Below the pieces are notes generated by a model. The model was not told the origin of the DNA, did no database searches, and saw only the letters and a program-made list of their open reading frames with translations. Positions 34,302-44,000 of a stretch of DNA of 49,404 nt are shown here, piece by piece (position 1 is the stretch's first letter; every line of letters starts with the position of its first letter). The stretch comes from CAYZEZ01 sp964477295. Its GTDB lineage: Bacteria; Bacteroidota; Bacteroidia; Bacteroidales; SM23-62. The position numbers were made by a program, and so were the translations under genes. Location of the stretch: the NCBI GenBank assembly GCA_964477295.1, contig CAYZEZ010000001.1, positions 1 through 49,404 on the forward strand, written 5' to 3'.

Positions 34302-35663
34302 ATGAAAAATGAGGATAAGGGCGTAAGCCGCAGAAAATTTCTGGAAAATACTGCTGTTATCGGTGCAGCTGTTGGTGCACTCGGAATGAGCAAACTGGTT
34401 TCTTCATGTACCAGTGAAACAAAACCTGTACAGGACCTTAACCTCCCACCCCTGCTTGACCAGGCCCCTGATGGAGAACTTATGAAGGCCGGACTGATAG
34501 GGTGTGGTGGTCGGGGTACAGGGGCAGCAATAAATTTTCTGGACGCCGGCCCCAACCTGACCATCTCAGCCATCGGTGATGTTTTTCAGGACAGGATAGA
34601 TAACTTCAGGTCTAAATTAAAAGAAGAAAAACAACTGGAGTTCGAAGATGACCATTGTTTTGTTGGATTTGATGCTTTTCAGAAAGTGATCGATACAGAT
34701 GTGGATATAATCATCCTGGCTACACCTCCCTATTTCCGTCCATCGCATTTTAAAGCGGCTATTGAGGCCCGCAAGCATGTATTCATGGAAAAACCAGTCG
34801 CTGTTGACCCGGTTGGTGTGCGTTCCATTATGAGCACTGCCAAACAGGCCGATACATTTGAATTGTGTGTGGTTACCGGAACCCAGAGGCACCACCAGAG
34901 AGATTACATCGATGTGTATAAACAAGTTATGGCCGGAACAATGGGTGATATTGTTGCTGCTAATGCTTACTGGAACCAGAGCAAACTATGGCATAAAAAC
35001 AACCAGCCCGGCTGGACAGAGATGGAATGGATGATACGCGACTGGGTAAACTGGACATGGTTGTCGGGAGATCATATTGTGGAACAGCATGTCCATAATA
35101 TCGATGTGATCAACTGGTTTACAGGTAAATACCCGGTTAAGGCGGTTGGATTCGGATCACGGCAACGCAGGCTTACCGGAGATCAGTACGACAACTTTAG
35201 TGTTGACTTCGTGTATGATGGTGAGGTGCATATGCATAGCATGTGCCGCCAGATAAATGATTGTGCCAATAATGTTTCAGAATATATAAGGGGGACAAAG
35301 GGTTACTGCAATTGCCGGAATACTATCTGGAATCCTGACGGATCTGTTCTGTTTGAATATGATTACCCGCTGGATGAGTCGGGTGAAAAAATGAAAAATG
35401 TTAAGATCAGCCCGTATGTTCAGGAACACATCCACCTGGTAACCGCTATCAGGACCGGACAACATGTGAATGAAGCAGAAAGAACAGCTAAGTCGGTCCT
35501 GACAGCTATCATGGGAAGAGAATCTGCTTATACTGGTAAAGAGGTTACCTGGGATGAAATAATGCAGTCAGACCTTGAGCTTGGCCCGAAAACAATCGCT
35601 TTTGGCCCGGTTGATATGGATAAGGCAGTACCCATCCCGGGAAGCGATCCACAGGAAGGTTAA
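34302..35663 (+). CDS. Exported Gfo/Idh/MocA-family oxidoreductase
   Basis: A 453-aa NAD(P)-dependent sugar-type oxidoreductase. The N-terminus has the Tat-like SRRKFL (9-14) and a hydrophobic stretch with a cysteine at LVSSC (36) that could be lipidated. The Rossmann motif GLIGCGGRGTG (64-74) and the catalytic-lysine motif EKP (163-165) are present. WLSGDHIVEQHVHNIDVINW (key residues D, H, H, D) corresponds to the conserved substrate-site helix. The C-terminal domain ends in a typical TAKSVLTAIMGRESAYTGK helix. Exported members of this family oxidise or reduce glycosides with tightly bound cofactor. It is 29 bp after the cytochrome-SUMF1 gene, implying cotranscription. Confidence 0.88.
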   Translation: MKNEDKGVSRRKFLENTAVIGAAVGALGMSKLVSSCTSETKPVQDLNLPPLLDQAPDGELMKAGLIGCGGRGTGAAINFLDAGPNLTISAIGDVFQDRIDNFRSKLKEEKQLEFEDDHCFVGFDAFQKVIDTDVDIIILATPPYFRPSHFKAAIEARKHVFMEKPVAVDPVGVRSIMSTAKQADTFELCVVTGTQRHHQRDYIDVYKQVMAGTMGDIVAANAYWNQSKLWHKNNQPGWTEMEWMIRDWVNWTWLSGDHIVEQHVHNIDVINWFTGKYPVKAVGFGSRQRRLTGDQYDNFSVDFVYDGEVHMHSMCRQINDCANNVSEYIRGTKGYCNCRNTIWNPDGSVLFEYDYPLDESGEKMKNVKISPYVQEHIHLVTAIRTGQHVNEAERTAKSVLTAIMGRESAYTGKEVTWDEIMQSDLELGPKTIAFGPVDMDKAVPIPGSDPQEG

Positions 35664-35664
35664 G

Positions 35665-35729
35665 GATTGAGCTAGATTGACTATATTTTTGTTCAATTTA
35701 GTCAATTTAGTCAATCTAGTCAATTCTAA
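35665..35729. repeat. Period-9 repeats with inverted arm between convergent genes
   Basis: From 35694 the 9-bp unit CAATTTAGT repeats: CAATTTAGT, CAATTTAGT, CAATCTAGT, CAATTCTAA. The left arm at about 35665-35683 (ending CTAGATTGACTA) is the reverse complement of the last units for at least 12 bp. The element can form a hairpin between the oxidoreductase and isomerase genes, probably ending transcripts from both sides. It touches the TAG stop of the isomerase gene. Confidence 0.6.
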
Positions 35730-36664
35730 AAGCTATCTACCTCAACATAAGCCTTAATCAATGCCTCCTCGCCTTCTTTTCCTTCGATGGAATTTCCATG
35801 TTCCATTCCCAGTATCCCATTGAATCCTTTATCGTGGATGTGTTTGAAGACATTTTTATAATTGATTTCCCCGGTGGTTGGTTCCTTCCTTCCGGGGTTA
35901 TCACCCATCTGGAAATAGGCAATTTCCTCCCAGGCCATGTCGATATTCGGGATCAGATTACCTGCCTGGATCTGCTGGTGATACAGATCGTCGAGGATTT
36001 TGCATGATGGGCTTCCGACTGCCTTGCAGATCTGGAAGGCCTGTGGGATCGTTTTCAGGAAGAGGCCGGGATGATCATGAAAATTAAGCGGCTCGAGTAC
36101 CATGATAAGGTTATGTGGTTCCAGGATATCAGAGGCTCTCCTGAGTGCATCAACCACATTTTGTGTCTGATAATCCTTATCCTTCCTTAGGTCGACAAAT
36201 CCAGGTACCACGGTCATCCAGGTGGCATTGACCCGCTTGGCTACTTCAACAGATTCTTCTATATGGATCAGAAATTCCTTTAAGAGATCTTTGTCACCGT
36301 TGGTAAGATTAGGTTTCTGCCAGTAGATCTTATGGGCTACGAAAACCCCCATCTCCATCCCAAGATTTGCCATTTTGCTGGCAATTTTTTCCTGCATTGA
36401 CACCTCCCTGTCTTTCATCCCGTTATCTTCCATGGCGGTAAAACCTGTATCGGCCATGAACTGCAACTGGTCGAGCAGATCCTCTCCTGCACTGTTCTTG
36501 AACATCCCGAAATGAGGTGCATATTTCAGTTTAAACCCGTGTTTGTCTGCAGAGGATTTCATTCCCTGCTGATCACGATCTGCAGCATAAGCCGTTGAAC
36601 CGGTAAACAGGGCAGTTGCTCCTGCAGTTAAACCAGCATTTCTTAAAAAATTTCTTCTGTCCAT
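35726..36664 (-). CDS. Tat-type TIM-barrel protein (hydroxypyruvate isomerase / sugar epimerase-like)
   Basis: A 312-aa exported protein. MDRRNFLRNAGLTAGATALF is a twin-arginine-type signal with cleavage near AYA. The mature part is a xylose-isomerase-like TIM barrel (AP endonuclease 2 superfamily) with metal-site candidates: glutamate in MVLEPLNFHDHPG, aspartate in CKILDDLYHQQIQAGN, and the C-terminal GILGMEHGNS glutamate. It resembles hydroxypyruvate isomerase (Hyi)-like sequences. It probably isomerises, epimerises or cleaves an oxidised sugar in the periplasm; the substrate is unknown. It is convergent with the oxidoreductase gene and divergent from the TauE-like gene with a 93-bp shared upstream region. 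Confidence 0.82.
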   Translation of the reverse strand: MDRRNFLRNAGLTAGATALFTGSTAYAADRDQQGMKSSADKHGFKLKYAPHFGMFKNSAGEDLLDQLQFMADTGFTAMEDNGMKDREVSMQEKIASKMANLGMEMGVFVAHKIYWQKPNLTNGDKDLLKEFLIHIEESVEVAKRVNATWMTVVPGFVDLRKDKDYQTQNVVDALRRASDILEPHNLIMVLEPLNFHDHPGLFLKTIPQAFQICKAVGSPSCKILDDLYHQQIQAGNLIPNIDMAWEEIAYFQMGDNPGRKEPTTGEINYKNVFKHIHDKGFNGILGMEHGNSIEGKEGEEALIKAYVEVDSF

Positions 36665-36757
36665 ATTGGTTATTTTGAGTTAAGATGCATTTGATTGCTC
36701 TAAATTTAAATATTTGATATTTCTTTACATCCATAATTTGATTTTTTTTACGGAATC

Positions 36758-37513
36758 GTGTCGGATATCCTGCAATCATATAACTTGTCTGAAGTCCACT
36801 GGATAATTGCTCTTCTCTGTGCGGTTATGATCGGTATGTCGAAAACAGGCATTTCAGGATTAGGACTGGCCGTGGTTCCTATCCTGGCTGCTATATTCGG
36901 AGGGAAACCTTCAGTAGGGCTTCTCCTGCCCATTCTGGTATTTGCAGATATTTTTGCTGTCGTCTATTATCACAGGCATGCCGAATGGAAACATATTATA
37001 AGGTTAATGCCCTGGGCTATTACAGGGATCCTGATTGGGCTGTTAGTGGGTCATCATGTGTCGGATAAATTGTTTAAGCATTTAATTGGGGTAGTGGTTA
37101 TTGTTGGCATAGGTCTTATGATATGGCAGGATTTGCGAAAAAAGCAAGTCAGGATACCCGACCATTGGGTGTTCCCGGCTCTACTCGGATTATCAGGAGG
37201 ATTTGCTACTATGATCGGTAATGCTGCCGGTCCTATCCTGATCATGTATCTGTTGTCGATGCGTCTTCCGAAAAATCAGTTTATCGGGACCGGTGCGTGG
37301 TTTTTCTTTATTGTTAATTTGTTGAAAGTTCCCTTACATATAATGGTATGGGAAACGATTAACTGGAAATCTTTTCTTTTTGATGTATTAATGATACCGG
37401 GAATTATCGGAGGGGTTTTTTTAGGTATTTACCTGGTTAAATTATTCCCGGAGCGTGCATACAGGATCTTTATTATTGGTACAACCCTGGTTGCCGCTTT
37501 CTTATTGTTCTGA
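36758..37513 (+). CDS. TauE/SafE-family sulfite/organosulfonate exporter
   Basis: A 251-aa inner-membrane protein with about eight hydrophobic helices. It has the TSUP family hallmarks: IGMSKTGISGLGLAVVPILA (about 24-43, G-x-x-K-x-G pattern) and the second-half repeat GGFATMIGNAAGPILIMYLL. Family members move sulfite, sulfoacetate, taurine-derived or other organic sulfur anions; the substrate is not identifiable here. The start is a GTG at 36758; the first in-frame ATG (residue 24) would remove the first helix. It shares an intergenic region with the Tat-type isomerase, whose divergent promoter region includes TAATTTG-like sequence near 36734-36740. Confidence 0.87.
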   Translation: MSDILQSYNLSEVHWIIALLCAVMIGMSKTGISGLGLAVVPILAAIFGGKPSVGLLLPILVFADIFAVVYYHRHAEWKHIIRLMPWAITGILIGLLVGHHVSDKLFKHLIGVVVIVGIGLMIWQDLRKKQVRIPDHWVFPALLGLSGGFATMIGNAAGPILIMYLLSMRLPKNQFIGTGAWFFFIVNLLKVPLHIMVWETINWKSFLFDVLMIPGIIGGVFLGIYLVKLFPERAYRIFIIGTTLVAAFLLF

Positions 37514-37570
37514 ACGCATGATTAAACAGGTATCAACAGGTCGAGATCAATCCCGGAATAGTTCTTTTTG

Positions 37571-37942
37571 TCAGGCTTCTTTGAGTAAATCTGAAACCGC
37601 CGTTTTGAATTCCTTCTGGTTAAAAGGCTTATGAAACACCCTGGAAGCTCCAAAGTGGGTAGCGCAATTCAGCAACCCATCCATGTTGAATTTTCCACCA
37701 CCTGAAATGGCAATAATTTTCAGACCGGGAGCATTTTTCTTTAATTCCATAATGGTTTCCAGGCCTTCCTTCTCAGGCATAATAATGTCGGTGATTAAAA
37801 GATCCGGCATTTGATGTTTGCACAAATTCATCCCTTCCCTTCCATTCAGAGCCAGATCAACCTCATGGCCTTCTTTCTCAAGAAGTTTCTTGATCATTAG
37901 AAGGATAGAAGGCTCATCATCTATAACAAGGATGTTTGCCAT
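37571..37942 (-). CDS. Stand-alone response regulator receiver
   Basis: A 123-aa CheY-like receiver domain without an output domain. Acidic pocket DDE (8-10), phosphoacceptor Asp52 in LITDIIMP, conserved Ser80 in IAISGGG and Lys105 in HKPF are in place. It ends the minus-strand three-gene unit, 9 bp after the hybrid histidine kinase gene. Its likely role is to receive phosphate from the kinase and pass it on through protein contacts, since no DNA-binding part exists. Confidence 0.93.
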   Translation of the reverse strand: MANILVIDDEPSILLMIKKLLEKEGHEVDLALNGREGMNLCKHQMPDLLITDIIMPEKEGLETIMELKKNAPGLKIIAISGGGKFNMDGLLNCATHFGASRVFHKPFNQKEFKTAVSDLLKEA

Positions 37943-37951
37943 AATTATTAG

Positions 37952-39931
37952 TTAATTTTTATGATCATCCAGCACCCTGCGGATCACCTTACTGAAGTCA
38001 CTCAGGATGATCGGTTTATATATTATTTCTGAAATCCCGTTTTTTGTGTCCAGTATATCCTTAAAAGTCTCTGAATAACCTGTAATGATAATGATCTTTA
38101 ATCCGGGCCTGATCTCCTTCATTTTTGCAGCGAGCTCAGTTCCAAGCATTTTAGGCATAGCCTGGTCGGTAACAAGAAGATCATACTTAGAGGGATTGGT
38201 CTTGAATTCTTTCAGGGCAGATTGACTGTTTGACCTTATGTCGACACTGTATCCCAGGCTTTCCAGCATTTTCTTCCCCATGTAAGTGATTTCCTTCTCG
38301 TCATCTACAAATAATATGTGTTCACTTCCCCTTGATAATTTTTCGTTGGTTTCATTCACCTGGTGGGTAGTCTCACTGTACTGTGGAAGATATATGGTGA
38401 AGGTACTTCCTTTCCCGGGTGTGCTTTCAACCGCTATTGCACCACCATAATTGCTAACTATTCCGTGAACCACAGATAATCCCAGGCCTGAACCTTTGCC
38501 TACTTCCTTCTTGGTAAAAAAGGGTTCAAATATTCTTTCCTGGGTCTTTTTATCCATACCATGCCCGGTATCGGAGATCACAAGCTTGAGGTAGTTCCCT
38601 TTCTTCAGGTGTGGGAATTGGCTAAGGAGTTTAGTATTAAGGCCCACAGCCTGAAGATCAACACTCAATACTCCCCCTGTTTGTGTCATGGCATGGTAAG
38701 CATTGGTGCATAAATTCATGATGATCTGGTGCATGTGTGTTGCATCAGCCAGGATTGTGCCACTGTTCCGGTTAAGGTTATGCTTTATTTCTATTGTTTT
38801 AGGCAATGAGGCCCTTACCAGGTTAAGTGCTTCTTTAACCACCAGGTTCATCTGAATTGGATTTTTATCAAAATCCACTTCGCGGCTGAAGGTTAATATT
38901 TGCTGTACAAGATCTTTCCCCCTGATAGCAGCGTTATTGATCTGTTCAACATCATACCGTAACGTACTTTCCAGCGGCAATTCCTCGAGTGCCATTTCGG
39001 TATAACCCATAATAGGAGTAAGAATATTGTTGAAATCATGTGCAATACCACCGGCGAGGGTACCGATAGTCTCCATCTTCTGAAGCTGGAAAAGCTGAGC
39101 TTCCAGGTCGGCCCTTTCCCGTTCGTACTGTTTCCGCATATCAATCTCCTTTTTGAGGTCACGGTTTGCATCGGTTAATTGTTCTGTTCTCTCTTCAACC
39201 CGAAGCTCCAGTTCATTATTGGCAGCTTTTACTTTTTCCTGCTCGGTTTGCAACAGTTTCCTGAGAAAGAAATCCTTTCTTGCAGATAACTCAAGAAAAT
39301 AGGCGATAAACATGCCAATCACATTGGCGCTGATAAAGAAATAATTAGTATTAACCATCACCTCAACAGGGGTTTCGGTTAACCAAATGGCGGCTAATTC
39401 ATATGTGATCACAATCGACCAGCCGGCAATGGTCGCATAGATAAAGCGGGCCCTGATAAAAGTATATCCGAAAATAAAGATCAACAGTAATCCTGCATAA
39501 TAGGAATAATCATTGACAAGTCTTGCAGCAAAGATGAACATGACAATAATCCCGAATCCGGTGAGATACATAATACAGGTCAGAACTACCTGCATGTATT
39601 TTTTAAAAGATTTGGAATAGGAATACAAAAAAACAGCCAGCAGGCAGGGATAAATTACTGCGAACCTGATAAACCAGAAAATATTCTTCAGTTCCGGAAT
39701 GGAAATGGCATCAAGTATGGCAAATATACCATAGAAGAATAAAGCAAGTATGATAGAAAAACGAAATGGATTCAGTGATTTCTGGAAATAATCATCCAGG
39801 AACTCTTTTTCGTATTGTTTGAGATTTCCTTTAAACGCAAGGGTCACCCTGTTGAATTTCCAGGATTCCTGTGGAACAGATGGAAATCCAAGCAGGCTCT
39901 TTCCAGCATTTTTTAGTAATTTCGAAAGCAT
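37952..39931 (-). CDS. Hybrid sensor histidine kinase with six-helix membrane sensor
   Basis: A 659-aa kinase. Residues 1-54 are cytoplasmic; about six membrane helices follow (56-76, 84-105, 112-136, 142-160, 164-185, 194-217) with almost no periplasmic loops, which suits a hydrophobic ligand. A coiled coil (about 225-285) leads to the dimerisation domain with His298 in IAHDFNN, the N-box NLCTNAYHAM (near 407), SDTGHGM and GKGSGLGLS, then a receiver with DDE (543-545), Asp589 in VTDQAMP and Lys639 in YKP. It lies 25 bp after the methyltransferase gene and 9 bp before the response regulator gene, so the three are almost certainly cotranscribed. The order resembles phcB-phcS-phcR. The ligand is unknown. 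Confidence 0.9.
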   Translation of the reverse strand: MLSKLLKNAGKSLLGFPSVPQESWKFNRVTLAFKGNLKQYEKEFLDDYFQKSLNPFRFSIILALFFYGIFAILDAISIPELKNIFWFIRFAVIYPCLLAVFLYSYSKSFKKYMQVVLTCIMYLTGFGIIVMFIFAARLVNDYSYYAGLLLIFIFGYTFIRARFIYATIAGWSIVITYELAAIWLTETPVEVMVNTNYFFISANVIGMFIAYFLELSARKDFFLRKLLQTEQEKVKAANNELELRVEERTEQLTDANRDLKKEIDMRKQYERERADLEAQLFQLQKMETIGTLAGGIAHDFNNILTPIMGYTEMALEELPLESTLRYDVEQINNAAIRGKDLVQQILTFSREVDFDKNPIQMNLVVKEALNLVRASLPKTIEIKHNLNRNSGTILADATHMHQIIMNLCTNAYHAMTQTGGVLSVDLQAVGLNTKLLSQFPHLKKGNYLKLVISDTGHGMDKKTQERIFEPFFTKKEVGKGSGLGLSVVHGIVSNYGGAIAVESTPGKGSTFTIYLPQYSETTHQVNETNEKLSRGSEHILFVDDEKEITYMGKKMLESLGYSVDIRSNSQSALKEFKTNPSKYDLLVTDQAMPKMLGTELAAKMKEIRPGLKIIIITGYSETFKDILDTKNGISEIIYKPIILSDFSKVIRRVLDDHKN

Positions 39932-39956
39932 CTATGATATTAGTTAACTAATTGTA

Positions 39957-40862
39957 TTATAAATGGTTATTAGATCTGATCTTAAGAAATAGATTAATGC
40001 CTAGGGGTTCTTCTTCTATCGTAACATATTCATCATTTGCCCCTGATTGTCTCGCTATGCGCCACAGGTCGTCCACCGACCTGTGATTGAGGTACCAGTC
40101 AGATAAAACTTCCATTAAATTCTTTGTTGGATTGATATCGCTGAAATTACCGATGATAAATATTCCTTCTTTGTTCAACGACGAAGAATATTTTTTTACC
40201 AGGTATAAAAAATGTTTTTCCTTAAAATAGTCAAACAATCCTGAACTCCAGATCAGATCATACGTTTTATAAGGCTTGAAGCGCAACACATTGATGCGGT
40301 TGTAATGGATGCTTCCATTGAAGCCTTCGTTTTGTTTTCTTGCATAATCGATGGCATTTTGATCAAAATCGATAAGGTCGAAGGTTATGTCAGCATCAGG
40401 ATATTTGTTTAAAAGTTCATTAACGTCAGTGGCTGGTCCTGAGCCCAGGATAAGAACTTTCGGTTTCTGCCTGCCCTCCGTTAACATCTGTTCACATTCA
40501 TGAATGAAATATTCCTTCCTGTTTCTAACTGCGTGCGCTGCTGGTTGGTTTTGAAAAAACAGATCCCAGTTCCGGTACCTGATATCTTTATTTATCCTGA
40601 ACTTGTATATACTGTCGATGATCATAAAATCTCCCGGGTAACCAAAAGGTTTAACAAATCCATGTCCGATAAGGGTATTCTCATTCAATGATTCCTTTAT
40701 TATCTCTCTGAAATGATCAATAAGATGTGAGTCAAGATTATCAACAATGTTTGTAAATTTCTCATAATCTTGCATATCCGGACCGCCATTCCGGACAAGA
40801 TACCTGAGAAATGAGAGTGTCCCTTCGCTGAGTTGATTCTTTATGAGATTGGTATAATTCAT
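39957..40862 (-). CDS. SAM-dependent methyltransferase, PhcB-like candidate
   Basis: A 301-aa class I methyltransferase. The N-terminal helical part (1-125) carries KPFGYPGDFMIID (71-83) and AAHAVRNRKEY (108-118). I associate these motifs from memory with proteins annotated as 3-hydroxypalmitate methyl ester (PhcB-type) synthases. The SAM-binding fold starts with KVLILGSGPATDVNEL (135-150), an acidic strand end in FDLIDFDQNA (161-170) and motif IV-like IWSSGLFDYF. It is the first gene of the unit with the hybrid kinase and the response regulator. An inferred role is making a diffusible methylated signal sensed by the kinase; a chemotaxis- or metabolite-modifying methyltransferase cannot be excluded. 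No fatty-acid substrate can be seen in the sequence. Confidence 0.75.
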   Translation of the reverse strand: MNYTNLIKNQLSEGTLSFLRYLVRNGGPDMQDYEKFTNIVDNLDSHLIDHFREIIKESLNENTLIGHGFVKPFGYPGDFMIIDSIYKFRINKDIRYRNWDLFFQNQPAAHAVRNRKEYFIHECEQMLTEGRQKPKVLILGSGPATDVNELLNKYPDADITFDLIDFDQNAIDYARKQNEGFNGSIHYNRINVLRFKPYKTYDLIWSSGLFDYFKEKHFLYLVKKYSSSLNKEGIFIIGNFSDINPTKNLMEVLSDWYLNHRSVDDLWRIARQSGANDEYVTIEEEPLGINLFLKIRSNNHL

Positions 40863-40983
40863 GGGATATGTGAATGTATTTAGTACTGAAATTTGTGGAA
40901 AAAATGGTTTTTCACCAATCTAAATGTACGGGTACTGGCATGTAAATTCAATGGTTTGGTAATAATATGCATTACCGTAAAGC

Positions 40984-40999
40984 GGTGATATTAATCACC
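40984..40999. promoter_or_regulatory. Palindrome upstream of the methyltransferase-kinase-regulator unit
   Basis: GGTGAT and ATCACC flank a 4-bp ATTA centre about 120 bp upstream of the methyltransferase start. It is a possible operator of the unit. No complete TTTG/TAnnTTTG promoter was recognised in 40863-41049 on the minus strand. Confidence 0.3.
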
Positions 41000-41049
41000 A
41001 TTGCAACAGGCAGGAATTTGCTTTGAAAGGTACTGATATGGAATGATCC

Positions 41050-44000
41050 TTATTGAATAATCAAGCGTTGATAGTAACAATTGTCATCCGATTGTATTCG
41101 CAGGTTGTATATACCTGCCGGCAGGCCGGAAATATCCATCTCATGTACTTCTCCGGGCTGCAGGTCTCCTTTCCTCAGGATTAGTATCCATCTTCCCTGA
41201 ATATCTGTCAATGAAATTATAGGATTCTTAATTATCTGATTGATAGATAAATAAAACTTGTCATATGCAGGGTTGGGATAGATGTTGAATGCGTTATCCC
41301 TTTGGTTGGAGAACATGGGTTGGATGGAAGTGGTATTTACATATTCTTCGGAAAAACCTGAACAGCCTTCCTGGGTGATCCCTTCCAGCATATAGATTCC
41401 TCCGCCCTGCATGTAATAAACATCAGCCGTTGCGCCTGCAATGGGTTCGCCATTCATATACCACTGCAACTCGAATACGTCGCCGGTTATACTGGCCCTG
41501 AGTGTAGTGTCATTTTCCGGAATAATATTAACTCCACCAGGAATAGCTTTACCACTGACGTTAACAGTATCGCGTGCTTTACAACCATATTGATCTGTAA
41601 TTTCAAGAATATAATCATAATTGGTATTTGCACTCATCGGGGCGGGACAATATTGCAGGCCATCATATCTTGAGTCGTTCCAGTCATACCAGGCGTAACC
41701 CGGCCCGCCGTCCAGGATGGCAGTATCGTTGGCACAGTTAGAAATATCGGGACCCAGGTCGACTTCAGGGACAGCAATCATAACATTCACAGTATCTTTA
41801 TACTGGTTGCCCTGGATATCGACCGTGACCCTGAATTCCCTTTCGCCTCCGCCATAATTTGTTGAAACCAGGTTAAAAGTTTGCCCGGTGGAATCATTCG
41901 ACCATGAGTAGCTGTCAAATCCTTCGCCGGCATCAACGATCATGGATTCCCCGTAACAGACAGATGTATCAGCAAATGGCACCTGGTAAAGTGCATTTTC
42001 GAATTCAATGGCCCCTATATCGGGATCCGGGAATCGGTTTACACCGTTGATATCATAAGGGGCCTCACTGAAATATTTCCCGGTGTTTTTCAGGAACGGG
42101 CTGGTGGGAATAAAGGATTGAAGGTCTTCATATACCGGGTCTGCTTCGAAAGAAGTAGGATCCATTTTGTCGAATGCTACCTCCCAATCATACAGGTCGT
42201 CTATATAGTAGACATTATGCATAAGGGCCAATCCGGCAGTGTCTCCTACGTCAAAACCTGTATTCCCTGTGGTTGCATGAAAAATGTTATTGGCAATTGT
42301 CCCGTTGCAACTCAGAATATGAATCGGGGTGACGTCAGAATACACTGTATTGTGAAGTACCAGGAGGCTATCTGAACTCAGAAGTTGGATCGGAAAACTT
42401 GCAGTCTGGGCATGCATATCAAAAATGTTGTTCATAACAGTAGGTTCATAAACTTCTCCCTTGCCGGTATTCTGAATATGTATGCCCTGGTTGATTCCTC
42501 CGGAGCCTGCAAATTCGGGGGTTGAATAGAACCGGTTACTGTTAATAGAGATTTCCTTGGCAAGATCAACGTAGATACCTGCGTTAGACTGGTTCCGGAA
42601 TTCATTCCGGCTAATATTGACTTTATTGTGATATTTCAAATAAGTCTCGGATATTATGTTTATTCCATTCCATCCATTGTGAAAATAATTTCCTTCAATG
42701 GCCAACTCTGTATTCCGGTAATCTTCAGAAGAAATCAGGTCTCCATATAAAGAAAATGAACTCTTGGCGGTCAGGAAATAATTCCCGGTAAAGGCAATAT
42801 CAACACATGAATCGGTAAGCAGTATGATCCCCTGGTATTTTTCGGTCCTTTCAGAGCTGAACCCGAGGTTTTTGAAATGGAGGTGTTTTGCTCCGCTGAG
42901 ATGATATACATAATCTTTTTGTAGTGTCTGGTTATGGTATGAGATCCATGTATCCGAGCTGTCGCCGGATGATGAAGTTAATGTGAGCGGATGAGCGGAT
43001 GTAGCTCCTGGTACCGGGAAAATGACCAGTTGTTCTTCATGTTCTTCGGGTTCAAGGAGCAGGTTTGTAATGCTGTCGATATGAAGCATATATACATGGT
43101 TGAGTGCATCAGAAACGGATTCAAAATCAGCTGTGCCTGAGCTGCCTATGATATAATCACCTCTCATAGCCCCTGGGTAATCAAACTCATCGGCCCCGAT
43201 ATCCGGGTGGGTGGCATTCCTGGACTGGCCGTCGATGTCGCCGTTGACATCGGTCAGGGGTGTTCCTGCGCTGTCGAGGTCAGCAGAAAGGGTATGAAGG
43301 TCCGTCATACCAAAAAATCCGGAAATAGAAGAAATGGAATGCTGGTCAACACCGACGCTATCGATCCATTCCTGGATTGTAGTTGGTTTGTTGGCACCGT
43401 TTTGGATGAGGTAATCACCTGTGCCATAATAATTGTTGTAATCGCAATCCGGAACAGGAGTATAAGCATAGTTCGCAGCAATCCCACCGGCCAGGTTTAC
43501 AAAACTATTATTGTATACCTGAAAAGTATTTTGGTCCACCGAAAAGGGACTTCCACTTGTTCCATAAGACAGAAAAGTATTATTAAAAATCTTCATTTTT
43601 CCTGATGAACTGGAGTAAAAACACGTATTACCACTATTAATAGAAATAAAATTATTTATAACCTGTATCTCGTTATTAATGCTCCCGCCGGAGCTTGAAT
43701 TGAAACGGATACCATTGGTAGTATAATTGCCACGGTGGTGTTTATAAAGTTTATTCCCTTTAATTCTGGTTATATCGTTTACGTAATAAAGGTGGATCAT
43801 GTCATTCATTTCCGAACTTTCGAGGGTACATTCAATACGGTTTGCCAGGATTTGAGGCGCTGTCATATATTTGAGATGCACGGCCCCATTGTAAAAATCC
43901 TCTATCTCATTGGACCGCAATTCTAATCCTTTTAGGTATAATCCAGGTTGTCCTTCAATATACACAGACCATTTACCTAATCTGAAAAGACTGTGTCTGA

